Below are positions 18,991 through 28,800 of a stretch of 64,000 nt of DNA, one piece after another. Numbering within the stretch: the first letter of the stretch is position 1; each line of letters starts with the position of its first letter. This DNA is from Lysobacterales bacterium (GTDB lineage: Bacteria; Pseudomonadota; Gammaproteobacteria; Xanthomonadales; SZUA-5). The stretch lies in the NCBI GenBank assembly GCA_022844135.1, contig JALHMG010000013.1, positions 42,227 through 106,226 on the forward strand. The letters run 5' to 3'. The translations under genes and the position numbers were made by a program. The notes under the pieces were generated by a model. That model was not told the origin of the DNA and did no database searches. It saw only the letters and a program-made list of their open reading frames with translations.

Positions 18991-19063
18991 TGAGCTTTCC
19001 GTGTCGTGTTTTTGACGAAATCCTGACTATGCTCGTCAATCACCATCAGCATAGCGCTTGCTA

Positions 19064-20623
19064 ATGACTAACTCTGTGTCCAACTCCGCTCTCACGCGTG
19101 CGCTCAATACCGTTGAGCGCGTCGGCAACAAGCTGCCCGATCCAGCGCTGCTCTTCATATCGCTGATGGCAGTGGTATTCGTCGCCAGCTGGTTGCTCTC
19201 GAGCATGACCTTCGAGGTGATCGATCCGCGCAGCAAAGCGCCGTTGGAAGTCGTCAATTTGCTGTCCGGCGCGTCGCTGACTGCGTTCTTGTCGAACATG
19301 GTCAATGTGTTCGTGACCTTCCCGCCACTCGGCGTAGTGCTGGTGTCGATGCTGGGTTTGGGCATCGCCGAGCACGTGGGCTTCATCAACGCCGTGTTGC
19401 GCGCGCTCATGCAGGTGACCATCAAGTCGCTGCTCACGCCGATGGTGGCCTTCGTCGCCATCCTGTCGCACTACGCCGTGGACGCCGGCTATGTGCTGGT
19501 AACGCCACTGGCAGGCGTGATCTTTTACGCAGCCGGCCGGCATCCGCTCGCCGGCATCGCCGCTGCCTTTGCTGCCGTGTCCGGTGCCTACAGCGCGACG
19601 TTCTTCTTGCCGACCAGCCTCGATCCAATGCTGTCGAACATCACGCTGGCGGCGGCGCAAATCATCGACCCTGCCCATCAAGTGTCGCCGATCAATAATC
19701 TGTACTTCACCTTCAGCTCCTCGCTGCTGGTCGTCCTGATCGTGTGGTTCCTGACCGATCGCATCATCGAACCGCGCCTCAAAGCGACAGCCATCGATGG
19801 CGATACCAGCAGCATCGATAAGTTCGATCCGCTCAAGCCCGAGGAGCGTAAAGCCATGTGGGCGGCGCTTGGCTCGATGGCATTGGCGCTGGGTGTACTG
19901 TTCCTCACCGCCATGCCCGCCGACTCGGCCTGGCGCGCACCAATCGTTGGGACAGACACCGTCGGCAGCTTGACGTCGACCAATGCGCCGCTGATGAAGT
20001 CGATTGTGCCGCTGATCTTTTTGCTCTTTCTCATTCCCGGCGTGATTTACGGCACCATGGTCGGCACGGTGAAATCGCATCGCGACATCGTCGCCGGCAT
20101 GTCCAAAGCGATGAGCACGATGGGCTACTACCTGGTGCTGGTGTTCTGCTGCGCGCTCTTTATCGCCGCGTTCAGCCAATCGAATCTGGGCGTGTTGATT
20201 GCGGTCGAAGGCGCCGAATTCTTGAAAGCAGCAGCCTTTCCGAGCGCCGTGACGCTGATCGGCATCATCCTGCTGACCGCGAGCGTGAACCTGCTGATCG
20301 GATCGGCGTCGGCCAAGTGGACTTTGCTCGCGCCGATTTTTGTGCCGATGCTGATGCAGCTCGGCATCTCGCCCGATTTGACCCAAGCCGCCTACCGCGT
20401 CGGCGACTCGTCCAGCAACATCATCACACCGCTGATGCCGTACTTCCCGCTGGTTGTCGTGTTCTGCCAGAAATACGTCAAGGGCACCGGTATCGGCACC
20501 GTGGTCGCGCTGATGCTGCCCTACTCGATCACTTTCCTGGTGCTCTGGACGCTGTACTTGCTCGCGTATTGGGGCCTGGGCCTGCCGCTCGGTCCGGGTG
20601 CGAGCTACATCTATCCGGTTTAG
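19064..20623 (+). CDS. AbgT-family transporter
   Basis: A 519-residue transporter with about 11-12 membrane segments. AbgT proteins move p-aminobenzoyl-glutamate or act as antimetabolite (sulfonamide) efflux pumps. Features are the ERVGNKLPDPALLFISLM N-terminus, the DAGYVLVTPLAG loop, and the conserved GSASAKWTLLAPIFVPM and RVGDSSSNIITPLMPYFPL hairpin regions that form the substrate path. The start is taken at ATG 19064. A TTG six bases upstream is less likely. It is divergent from rpiA and convergent with the restriction operon, 42 bases away. Confidence 0.92.
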   Translation: MTNSVSNSALTRALNTVERVGNKLPDPALLFISLMAVVFVASWLLSSMTFEVIDPRSKAPLEVVNLLSGASLTAFLSNMVNVFVTFPPLGVVLVSMLGLGIAEHVGFINAVLRALMQVTIKSLLTPMVAFVAILSHYAVDAGYVLVTPLAGVIFYAAGRHPLAGIAAAFAAVSGAYSATFFLPTSLDPMLSNITLAAAQIIDPAHQVSPINNLYFTFSSSLLVVLIVWFLTDRIIEPRLKATAIDGDTSSIDKFDPLKPEERKAMWAALGSMALALGVLFLTAMPADSAWRAPIVGTDTVGSLTSTNAPLMKSIVPLIFLLFLIPGVIYGTMVGTVKSHRDIVAGMSKAMSTMGYYLVLVFCCALFIAAFSQSNLGVLIAVEGAEFLKAAAFPSAVTLIGIILLTASVNLLIGSASAKWTLLAPIFVPMLMQLGISPDLTQAAYRVGDSSSNIITPLMPYFPLVVVFCQKYVKGTGIGTVVALMLPYSITFLVLWTLYLLAYWGLGLPLGPGASYIYPV

Positions 20624-20665
20624 TGCACACCGACCGAGGTCGGATGATTGATGAAACGTCCGATC

Positions 20666-22300
20666 TCAACTCCTCTCTATGTCGCCGCCGGGAAGAGCAG
20701 GAAGCCCAAGTTCGACCAAGAACGCGTTGTGCTTCCGCTTCGCGTCGCGAATGCGTTGTTCAATGACCACCAACTGCGCATGCGTCGCCTCCAGGTCGAT
20801 CTCTGCTTCGGCCTGCGTGGTACTGATGTAGCGGGAGATGTTGAGGTTGTAGCCTTCTGCGGCGATGCGATCCATCGACACGCGCTTGGCGTAGCGGTCG
20901 TCTTCCCTGCGGTGTTGATAGGTCCCGACGATCTTTGCGATGTGATCTTCGGTCAGCACGTTCTGCCGCTTGCCCTTTTCGAAGTTCTCCGGTCCGCTTG
21001 CATTGATAAACAGTACATCGTCGAACTTCTTGCACTTCTTCAGCACAAGAATGCAGACCGGGATTCCGGTCGAATAGAAGAGGTTCGCGGGCAGACCGAT
21101 GACGGTGTCGATGTGTCCGTCTTTCACCAGCTTGGTTCGAATCCTTTCCTCGGCACCACCCCGGAACAGCACGCCGTGGGGCAGGATGATCGCCATCACG
21201 CCCTGGTCTCTCAGGTAGTGAAAGCCGTGCAGCAGGAAGGCGAAGTCGGCCGCGGACTTGGGGGCGAGGCCGTAGTTCTTGAAGCGCATGTCATCGCTCA
21301 TCTCCTCCTTCGGTTCCCAGCGGTAGCTGAAAGGCGGATTGGCGACCACCGCGTCGAACTTCGGCATCTTCGCGGGATTGGTCTCGCGCAAGTAATCCCA
21401 GTCGTTCAGGAGCGTATCGCCGTGGTAGATCTCGAACTCGGTGTCCTTCACCCCATGCAGCAGCATGTTCATGCGCGCAAGGTTGTAGGTGGTGATGTTC
21501 TTTTCCTGGCCGACGATCCGGCCAATGCCGTGCGCGCCCATGCGCTTGCGGACATTGAGCAACAGTGAGCCAGAACCGCAGGCGAAATCGAACACGCTGC
21601 CGAGGTGCTTGACCGGGCCCGTCGACGGGTCCTGACTGTCGAGCGTGACGATGGCCGACAAGATGTCGGAGACTTGCTGCGGGGTGTAGAACTCACCGGC
21701 TTTCTTTCCGGAGCCGGCGGCAAACTGGCCTATCAGGTACTCGTAGGCATCGCCGAGAGCGTCGGACTCGCCACGGAGCTCGGTGAGACCCTTGGCGATC
21801 TCCTTGACGATATTGCAGAGCTTCTTGTTCTTGTCCTGATGGGACTTACCCAGCTTCTCCGAACTCAAATTGATCTCGGAGAAGAGCCCATTGAAAGTGC
21901 TGTGGAAGGACTCTGTCTCGATGTGCTTGAAGCCCTGGCGCAGGGTTTCGAGCAGATCGGTGCTCTCGCTCTTCGCGAGACTGACGATGCTCGCCCACAG
22001 GTAGTGCGGCCGGATGACGTAGTGCACCTTGCGGCGCATCTGCTTTTCGAACTCCAGGACATCGCCCGGATTGTTGTCATACCACAATGCCAGCGGCGAG
22101 CCGCCGTCACTGTCGGATGGTTCGGGGTAGTCCGGCCCCAACTCCTTTTTCGCCGCCAACTCGTAGTTGTCAGAGAGGTAACGCAGGAACAGGAATCCCA
22201 GCATGTAGTCGCGGAAGTCGTCCGCGTCCATCGCACCGCGCAACTGATCGGCAATGTTCCACAGCGTTCGGCCCAACAGCTTTTGGTCTTTGTCGTTCAT
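20666..22300 (-). CDS. hsdM: Type I restriction-modification methyltransferase subunit HsdM
   Basis: A 544-residue N6-adenine methyltransferase subunit. The helical N-terminal HsdM_N domain (1-150) precedes the SAM-binding motif DFACGSGS (238-245) and catalytic NPPF (321-324). The YTPQQVSDILSAIV segment before motif I is typical of HsdM. With HsdS it methylates the recognition site to protect self DNA. The start is at ATG 22300, 13 bases after rhuM. A TTG-started extension to 22348 is not supported. It is the last gene of the operon, so its expression depends on long read-through or an internal promoter. Confidence 0.96.
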   Translation of the reverse strand: MNDKDQKLLGRTLWNIADQLRGAMDADDFRDYMLGFLFLRYLSDNYELAAKKELGPDYPEPSDSDGGSPLALWYDNNPGDVLEFEKQMRRKVHYVIRPHYLWASIVSLAKSESTDLLETLRQGFKHIETESFHSTFNGLFSEINLSSEKLGKSHQDKNKKLCNIVKEIAKGLTELRGESDALGDAYEYLIGQFAAGSGKKAGEFYTPQQVSDILSAIVTLDSQDPSTGPVKHLGSVFDFACGSGSLLLNVRKRMGAHGIGRIVGQEKNITTYNLARMNMLLHGVKDTEFEIYHGDTLLNDWDYLRETNPAKMPKFDAVVANPPFSYRWEPKEEMSDDMRFKNYGLAPKSAADFAFLLHGFHYLRDQGVMAIILPHGVLFRGGAEERIRTKLVKDGHIDTVIGLPANLFYSTGIPVCILVLKKCKKFDDVLFINASGPENFEKGKRQNVLTEDHIAKIVGTYQHRREDDRYAKRVSMDRIAAEGYNLNISRYISTTQAEAEIDLEATHAQLVVIEQRIRDAKRKHNAFLVELGLPALPGGDIERS

Positions 22301-22313
22301 GCCAAGTGGTCGC

Positions 22314-23318
22314 TTATTTCCGGGGCCGGCGGGAGATTCGTTTCTCAAGGGACTTCAGTTCAGCCTCGTCGGCACAGTCCGCCGCGATGGCTTCCTCCCG
22401 CTTCCGGCGCTCGTCGAAGGCCAGGTATCGTGCCTCGGTCGCGGCCTCCATCTGTTCGTGGCTCACGCTGCCCTTGCCCTCGAGCAGCGGGAACCCGTTG
22501 CTGGTGATGATCTGGTCGACGTTCTCCTTCCAGAACGCCATGCGGGTCTCGGTGCGGTTCTTCGCGCGGAGTTCGGCGGTTTCGAGGAAGATCACCACGA
22601 GGCGGTTCAGCGTGTCGATCTCGTCCTCGGTGAGGTAGTTCTTGGCGACGAGAATGTCGGTCTTGCGCACCCGCTTGCCCTTCCAGACGAGCAAACCGAA
22701 GTTCGAATCGTCGGGATTGGCCCGCGCCGTGACCAGTTCGGCCGCGGTCTGGCGAGTCACGGCGTAGAGCAGCATGTTCTGGACCGTCGCGAAAAACTGC
22801 AGGGTGGCGCGGTCGGTCTTGTCGTAGTCGGTGCTTAAGCTGAAGAGGTCGCGCACCTTCTGGTAGAAGCGCTTCTCCGAGGCACGGATGTCGCGGATCC
22901 GCGCGAGCATCTCGTCGAAGTAGTCCGGGCGCCCGTCGGGGTTCTTCAGCCGCTGGTCGTCCATCGCGAAGCCCTTGAGCAGGTACTCCTTGAGGACAGT
23001 TGAAGCCCAGCGCCGGAACTGCACGCCCCTCGGCGAGCGCACGCGGTAGCCCACGGCGAGGATGGCGTCGAGGTTGTAGAGCGTGACCGGGCGGCGGACT
23101 TCGCGGCCACCCTCCGTCTGAACTACCGAGGATTCCTCGGTAGTTCCCTCGCGGACCAACTCTCCTTCCTCGTAGATGTTCTTGAGGTGCAGGCCGATGT
23201 TGTCGGCGCTGACGTCGAACAGCTGGGCCATCTCCCGTTGGCTGAGCCAAACGGTCTGGTCTTTGGCGCGGAGCTGGATCTGGCTTCTGCCGTCTTCGGT
23301 GGTGTAGAGGATCAGCAT
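22314..23318 (-). CDS. rhuM: RhuM family protein
   Basis: A 334-residue protein of the Virulence_RhuM family, named after a Salmonella SPI-3 gene. Its biochemical role is unknown. The N-terminus contains a helix-turn-helix-like TVWLSQREMAQLFDVS segment. It is followed by the family-typical RRPVTLYNLDAILAVGYRV and RGVQFRRWASTVLKEYL blocks, and a charged C-terminal region with coiled-coil character. Members are common in type I restriction loci. The start at ATG 23318 follows directly on the end of the nuclease gene. An upstream extension is proline/arginine-rich shadow. Confidence 0.87.
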   Translation of the reverse strand: MLILYTTEDGRSQIQLRAKDQTVWLSQREMAQLFDVSADNIGLHLKNIYEEGELVREGTTEESSVVQTEGGREVRRPVTLYNLDAILAVGYRVRSPRGVQFRRWASTVLKEYLLKGFAMDDQRLKNPDGRPDYFDEMLARIRDIRASEKRFYQKVRDLFSLSTDYDKTDRATLQFFATVQNMLLYAVTRQTAAELVTARANPDDSNFGLLVWKGKRVRKTDILVAKNYLTEDEIDTLNRLVVIFLETAELRAKNRTETRMAFWKENVDQIITSNGFPLLEGKGSVSHEQMEAATEARYLAFDERRKREEAIAADCADEAELKSLEKRISRRPRK

Positions 23319-23319
23319 C

Positions 23320-24537
23320 TCAGGGGGCAACCTGGGGTTGAGCTGCAGCGGGAGGTGCCGCAGTGGGCGCGGACGGGAGTACCGGCGGCGCTGCACTCAC
23401 CAAAGCCGGCAGATCAAACGCGTGCTTGGCCAGGAAAGCGTTGAGGATGTCGCGAAAAAGCTGCTTGTTGTCCTCCAACATTTCCACCGGCTCGTACAGC
23501 GAGTACTTTCCGTGGCTGAGCAAGTTGAGCGCGCGTGCGTATAAGGCCTCGTCCGCTACGCCCTCCAGGCAGGCCGAGAAATCCTTCTTGCCGAAGAAAG
23601 TGGCCGTCTTCTCAAGGACGCTGCGGAGCATGTTGAAGTGGTAGGTGTAGAGCCTGCCGTTGGGCTCGGCGGCCTGCTGCAATTCGCTCAGCATGGCCAC
23701 ATGATGGAAGAAGGGTGTGTCGTCCGTAGCGCGCAGGGTGTATTGGGTCCCGCCACTGGGTCGGTGCAGGAAGTAACGTTTGCACTTCAGACTGGACGGG
23801 GTCTTCAGCTCGTTGCAGATCACGTTGAAAAAGAGCGCGTGATGCGAGGAAATGATCACCCTGATCGGCGCCGAAACCTCGCGCGCGATGCCGCTGACCG
23901 GGTCGCGCTCGCTCAACGTGCGACTCTTGCCCTTGCGAAGCAGTCGTGCGAGGTCGCTGGCGACGGCAATCGCGTTATTGTCATCGAGCGAAGAGATCGG
24001 ATCGTCGATGTAGAAGTACTTCACCCAGTTGTAGGACGGATGACCGTCGATCACGCGTTCGCACAAGGCCATGAACAGGCACCAGACAAAGAGGTTTTCC
24101 TCGCCGCGTGAGACTTTGATATGCGCGTCCGTGCCTTTGCGGAAGGTGATCGTCCACTCTGTGTAGTCGATGTCGAAACCGAGGTCCGTGTAGCGGCCCA
24201 GGTAAGACTGGATGGCAACGTCCAACGCGAGCTCCTTAATGCCGGTAAAGAACCGCGAGTCGGAGTTCAAACGGAACACACGCCGGCTGTCGCCCGCCAG
24301 ATCGTTGTCCCAGACGAAAAGGTCTTCGGTGAATGCGTTGAAGTAGAGCGTGTCGGGCATGCCGCCATTTCGACGCTTGCCGTCTTCCTTGAAGGCCATG
24401 GACACGCGTGTCTTGCCGGTGCCGTTGTAGGCGTAAATCAGCACAAAGTCATAGGCGCCACTGTGGAAATCGTCGCGCAGGCGCAGTACCAGACGGTCCA
24501 ACGAGGAGAATGTGTGGATTGCGGGCGGGCCGCTCAT
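23320..24537 (-). CDS. prrC: PrrC-like anticodon nuclease
   Basis: A 405-residue protein that matches E. coli PrrC (396 residues) along its length. ATPase features are Walker A YNGTGKT (37-43), the PrrC-specific NAFTEDLFVWDNDL (67-80), an ABC-like signature SRGEE (143-147), Walker B YFYIDDPISSLDDN (174-187) and the switch histidine in ISSHH (about 232). The nuclease part has MLRSVLEKT, giving Arg305 and Glu309, and LLSHGKYS, giving His342. These align with the catalytic triad Arg320/Glu324/His356 reported for PrrC, with nearly the same spacing. PrrC is held silent by its type I restriction complex and cuts tRNA-Lys when a phage disables restriction. The last 30 residues are Pro/Ala-rich and look like an addition. 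It overlaps hsdS by an ATGA. Confidence 0.88.
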   Translation of the reverse strand: MSGPPAIHTFSSLDRLVLRLRDDFHSGAYDFVLIYAYNGTGKTRVSMAFKEDGKRRNGGMPDTLYFNAFTEDLFVWDNDLAGDSRRVFRLNSDSRFFTGIKELALDVAIQSYLGRYTDLGFDIDYTEWTITFRKGTDAHIKVSRGEENLFVWCLFMALCERVIDGHPSYNWVKYFYIDDPISSLDDNNAIAVASDLARLLRKGKSRTLSERDPVSGIAREVSAPIRVIISSHHALFFNVICNELKTPSSLKCKRYFLHRPSGGTQYTLRATDDTPFFHHVAMLSELQQAAEPNGRLYTYHFNMLRSVLEKTATFFGKKDFSACLEGVADEALYARALNLLSHGKYSLYEPVEMLEDNKQLFRDILNAFLAKHAFDLPALVSAAPPVLPSAPTAAPPAAAQPQVAP

Positions 24538-25877
24538 CCTTCGGCCTCCGGCGGAGAGGGGAAGAGCTGCTGCATCAGCCCTAGCTTGTGGATCTTGAGC
24601 ACCCGCAGCCTGTCTTGTTGGGCAGAGGCCAACCCGTCCAAGGAGGAAAGGCAGGTTGCTATGCGCTGTTGTTCGGCGACGTTCTTCGGCAGCCTTACGG
24701 ACAAGTTCGCCTGTTCGGTAATCCCGATGTAGGAACGTGTCCCGCCACCTGATGCTTTAATGAGATTCCATTGGAACTCGTCTGATACGAATGATTGGGC
24801 GAGAAATAGATTTGAGAGCCGTTTCTCGTCCTTCACGCGATAGTAGGTAACCTGAGGGGTCAGCATCAAGTAAGGCGTGCTGATTTTTCCTACCAAAGCA
24901 ACTTCGCCGACAGTGCCTTTATGAGAGAGCAACACGTCGCCTTGCCTCGCGAATCCTTTCTGTAGGGAGTCCGCGACTTCTTTGCTAATGAAGTGACAGT
25001 TGACCGTGTCGACAAGCCCTGCCTTGAGGTCACTGGCCATTACGAACGGTATCCCCGTCGCGACATAGTCCGACGATTTCGGGTGAATATTGCCGTGGTT
25101 TCCGTCCCTTGGTGGGAACAAGCAGTTGGTCTGAACCAATTCCCCGACGGTGGTGAGAGCCCACTCTGGGGCGTCCCGGAATTCGGGGAAGCGGAGGCGA
25201 GGGCGGGTTTCGCCTTCGGGGGGGAAGAGTTGCTGCATGAGCCCTTTCTTGTGGGCCTTGAGCGCGTCGAGTTTTTGGCTTTCGGCGCCGATCAGCTCGT
25301 CCAACGTGCTCAGGCACTCGGCGATCTTCGCTTGCTCAGCAGACTGCGGGTCAGGGGAAAATACGGTGGTCGAGAGAAAGCGGCCGATAGAAACATTGAA
25401 GCGGCCCGCGCGCGCCCCCTCATTAGCAAGGCTGCGAAGCTGTGCCTCGTGCGCACCTGACTCGAAGTACCACTCCCAGAAGCTCGGAAGCTCGCCTTCC
25501 TTGAAGCGGAAACACTTGTAGATTGGTGAAACAATGCCGTGCGGATGGTGCTTGAGGCGCTTGATCGTGCCGTATTCAGACGCCTTCGTAGTTCTATCGT
25601 TGTAGACGAAGTCATCGCGTTGAATTCTCAGGTACCGATCAGAGCTTGTTCCTGCAATTTGCTTCCCAAAGTACTCACTTTGCAGCACCAGCCCATGTTC
25701 GCCGGAAAGCGTCAGGACGTTGTGCTGCGCCTCATTGTCTGCGCGCTCGACAATCGGGTCCGCAATCGCGACGAGTTCCTTGCCTTCCCAGCTTGGGGCA
25801 TCTCGAAAATCGGGGAAGCGCAGCTCTGGCGTAGCGGTCAGGCGCTCGCTCGGAATCTGACTGTTTGTCCACTTCAT
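24534..25877 (-). CDS. hsdS: Type I restriction specificity subunit HsdS
   Basis: A 447-residue specificity subunit with two target-recognition domains and two conserved helices. The halves are internal repeats: LRFPDFRDAPSWE (19-31) matches LRFPEFRDAPEWA (228-240). Each half ends with a similar helix, HKKGLMQQLFP (209-219) and HKLGLMQQLFP (430-440). TRD1 spans about 30-180 and TRD2 about 240-400. The TRD2 DNA is visibly lower in GC than its surroundings, common for exchanged specificity domains. It starts at ATG 25877 inside an ATGA overlap with hsdR. A longer upstream frame is shadow. The target cannot be predicted by eye. Confidence 0.95.
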   Translation of the reverse strand: MKWTNSQIPSERLTATPELRFPDFRDAPSWEGKELVAIADPIVERADNEAQHNVLTLSGEHGLVLQSEYFGKQIAGTSSDRYLRIQRDDFVYNDRTTKASEYGTIKRLKHHPHGIVSPIYKCFRFKEGELPSFWEWYFESGAHEAQLRSLANEGARAGRFNVSIGRFLSTTVFSPDPQSAEQAKIAECLSTLDELIGAESQKLDALKAHKKGLMQQLFPPEGETRPRLRFPEFRDAPEWALTTVGELVQTNCLFPPRDGNHGNIHPKSSDYVATGIPFVMASDLKAGLVDTVNCHFISKEVADSLQKGFARQGDVLLSHKGTVGEVALVGKISTPYLMLTPQVTYYRVKDEKRLSNLFLAQSFVSDEFQWNLIKASGGGTRSYIGITEQANLSVRLPKNVAEQQRIATCLSSLDGLASAQQDRLRVLKIHKLGLMQQLFPSPPEAEG

Positions 25878-28800
25878 GATTCGTAGGCGCTCAGCCCAGA
25901 GATTTCTCGCCCGGCTGCCCGCTTCTTGAGCACCGGCACCAGCGCGTCCATCAACGCAAGTTCCTTGACGCGCCGCTCGCGCCAACCCAGCCCCAGCGGC
26001 TCCATCAGTTCAGTCAGCTGCTCCCCATCGAAGACCATGCGCTGAAGGATGACGTCGGTGAAGGCCGATAGACGCTCGCGGGCGAGACCGTGGGTGTCGG
26101 CAATGGCAGCCAGTTCGGCGGTGTGGCGCTCGCGCTTGAAGCGCTGGTAGCCGTCGCGGATGGCTTTCTCGTCGAGGCCCTGGCCGGCTTCCAGCGTGCG
26201 CACGTAGGCGGTGATCAGTTCGCGCTCGTCGATGAACTTGGCGTCGGATTCGATCAGGCCAATGAGCTGCTCCCGGCTCATGGTCTGGCGGCCGGGCGCC
26301 CTCGCCGAGAAGTTGGCCAGCAAGCCCATGATGTAGTCGTAGTCGATAACGGCGGAGGCAAACAGCACGAACTCGAAGTCCAGCTGCTCGATGGCGGGGC
26401 TCGGCGCCTTGTCGCCACGCTTGCCCTGACGCTCCTTGAGGTCCTGCGCAGTTGCGAGATAAACGCCACGAAACGCATTGAGCTCGTCGCGTGGCAATAG
26501 CTGTTCCACCTCGGCCTTGGTCTCGGACGTGAGGTCGGTGTACTGGTCGAGCTGGGTCTTGAGCCGCTGTACCTCGCGGAAGCGCTCGATGAAGGCGGCG
26601 CGCGCATCGTCGCCCTTCAGCGCGGGCACGCTCTCCGGGGTGGGCGGGAGATCCTGCGACCGCATGAAATCGCCGAGCTTGCCCAGGGCTTCCTTCAGTT
26701 TCTCGACGACCTTGGGCGCGGGATCGACCAGCCAGATCTCGCGGGCCTTGCCTTCGCTCCTTCCGCCGGAGAACAGCGTGATGGCCGCATCCACCGCGTC
26801 ACGCTGGGCGCGGAAGTCGAGGATCTGACCGTGCGGCTTGGTGGCGTTGAGCACGCGGTTGGTGCGCGAGAAGGCCTGGATCAGGCCGTGATGCTTGAGG
26901 TTCTTGTCGACGTAGAGCGTGTTCAGGTACTTGGAGTCGAAACCGGTCAGCAGCATGTCGACGACAATCGTGATATCGATCTTCTCGGCCCCTTTCAGCG
27001 GCAAGTCCGCATTCGGGAACTGCTGATCCTTGATGCGCTTCTGCACGTCCTGGTAGTAGAGATCGAACTCGCCGACGCTGTGGCTGGAGCCGTAGCGGGC
27101 GTTGTAGTCAGCGATGATGGCGCGCAGCGCTTCCTTCTTCTTCTCCGGCTCTATTTCGTTGTTCGCCTTTTCGGTCGGCAGATCGTCCTGGATCTGCTTA
27201 ACGTCGGCGTTGCCCTCGGCCGGCGGCGAAAACACGCAGGCGATCTTCAGCGGCTCGAACGCCGTATCGGCGGTCTGTCGTTCGGCCTGGACGCTCTGAA
27301 ACAGGCCGTGATACTCGATGGCATCGTTGATCGACCCCGTGGCGAACAGCGCGTTGAAGCGTCGCGCGTGGGTGGCGGTGTCGTGCTTGTCGAGGATGGC
27401 TTCGACGATGGCGCGCTTGGTCAGCGGCTCGCCGGGCTTGGGCGCCGACTTGCCTTCCGGCTTGTAGTAGTCCACGTGAAAGCGCAGAACGTTGCGATCC
27501 TCGATGGCGTGGGTGATGGTGTAGGCGTGCAGCTCGCGCTGGAACAGGTCCACCGTGGTGCGCATGGAGGCCTGCTCGCCGGTGATCTGGGTCTTGCTGG
27601 CGTTGTCCTCGAAGATCGGTGTGCCGGTGAACCCAAACAGCTGCGAGCGCGGGAAGAACTCCTTGATGGCCTGATGGTTCTCGCCGAACTGCGAGCGGTG
27701 GCACTCGTCGAAGATGAACACCAGGCGCTTGCCCGCCAGCGGCGCCAGGCGCACGCGGTAATTGATCTTGTTGCTGCCGCTGAGCGCTAGCCCAAGCTTC
27801 TGGATGGTGGTGACGATGACCTTGTCGGACTTGTCGTCCGACAGCAGCCGCCGGACCAGCGTCTCCGTGTTGGTGTTTTCCTCAACGCACCCTGGCTGGA
27901 AGCGGTTGAACTCCTCGCGTGTCTGCCTGTCGAGATCCTTGCGGTCGACCACAAACAGACATTTGTCGATGCGCTCGTCTTCTCGCAGCAGCGTGGCCGC
28001 CTTGAAGGAGGTCAGCGTCTTGCCGCTTCCGGTGGTGTGCCAGATATAGCCATTGCCGCAGTTCTGCTCGATGCAGTCGACGATGGCCTGCACCGCATAG
28101 ATCTGATACGGCCGCATCATCAGCAGCTTCTGCTCGCTCTGGATCAACACCGTGTAGCGGCTGACCATCCGGCCCAGCTCGCACTTCTGCAGGAAGCGGT
28201 CCGCGAAGTCGTCCAGATGGGACACCGGCTTGTTGTCGCGGTCGGCGAAGCGATAGACCGGCAGGAAGCGCTCGTCGGCGTTGAACGCGAAGTGGCGGGC
28301 GTTGTTGTTGGCGAAGTAGATCGTGTCGGTGCGGTTGCTGACGATGAAGAGCTGGATGAAGCACAGCAGCGTGCGGGTGTAGCCGTTGCCCGGATCGTTC
28401 TTGTAGTCGACGATCTGCTCCATCGCCCGGCGCGGATTGACGCTCAGCGTTTTCAGCTCGATCTGCACCACCGGCACACCGTTGATCAGCAGCAGCACGT
28501 CGTAGCGATGGTGGCTGTAATCCGTGTTGATGCGGAACTGGTGAACCACTTCGAAATCGTTCTTGCACCAGTCCCTGAGGTTGACCAGCGTGTAGACCAG
28601 CGGCGTGCCGTCGTCGCGGGTGAAGTCGTTCTTTTCGCGCAGCACGCGCGCGGCGATGAAGACATCTGGTGTGACCAGCTCGTCGAGCAGGCGCGAGAAT
28701 TCGCCGTCGGTCAGGCGAACGCGGTTAAGCGCTTCGAACTTCTGGCGAAAGCTGGCCTCCAGCGAGGCGCGGTCGCGGATGTCGGACCGAACTGCGTACT

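Noticed and set aside
20630..20643. CCGACC/GGTCGG palindrome between abgT and hsdM as a terminator
   Set aside because: Only a two-base loop and no T-run. It is too small to claim.
26831..27790. Long plus-strand open frame inside hsdR
   Set aside because: Antisense to the well-supported HsdR translation. No family motif, and composition is that of a shadow frame.
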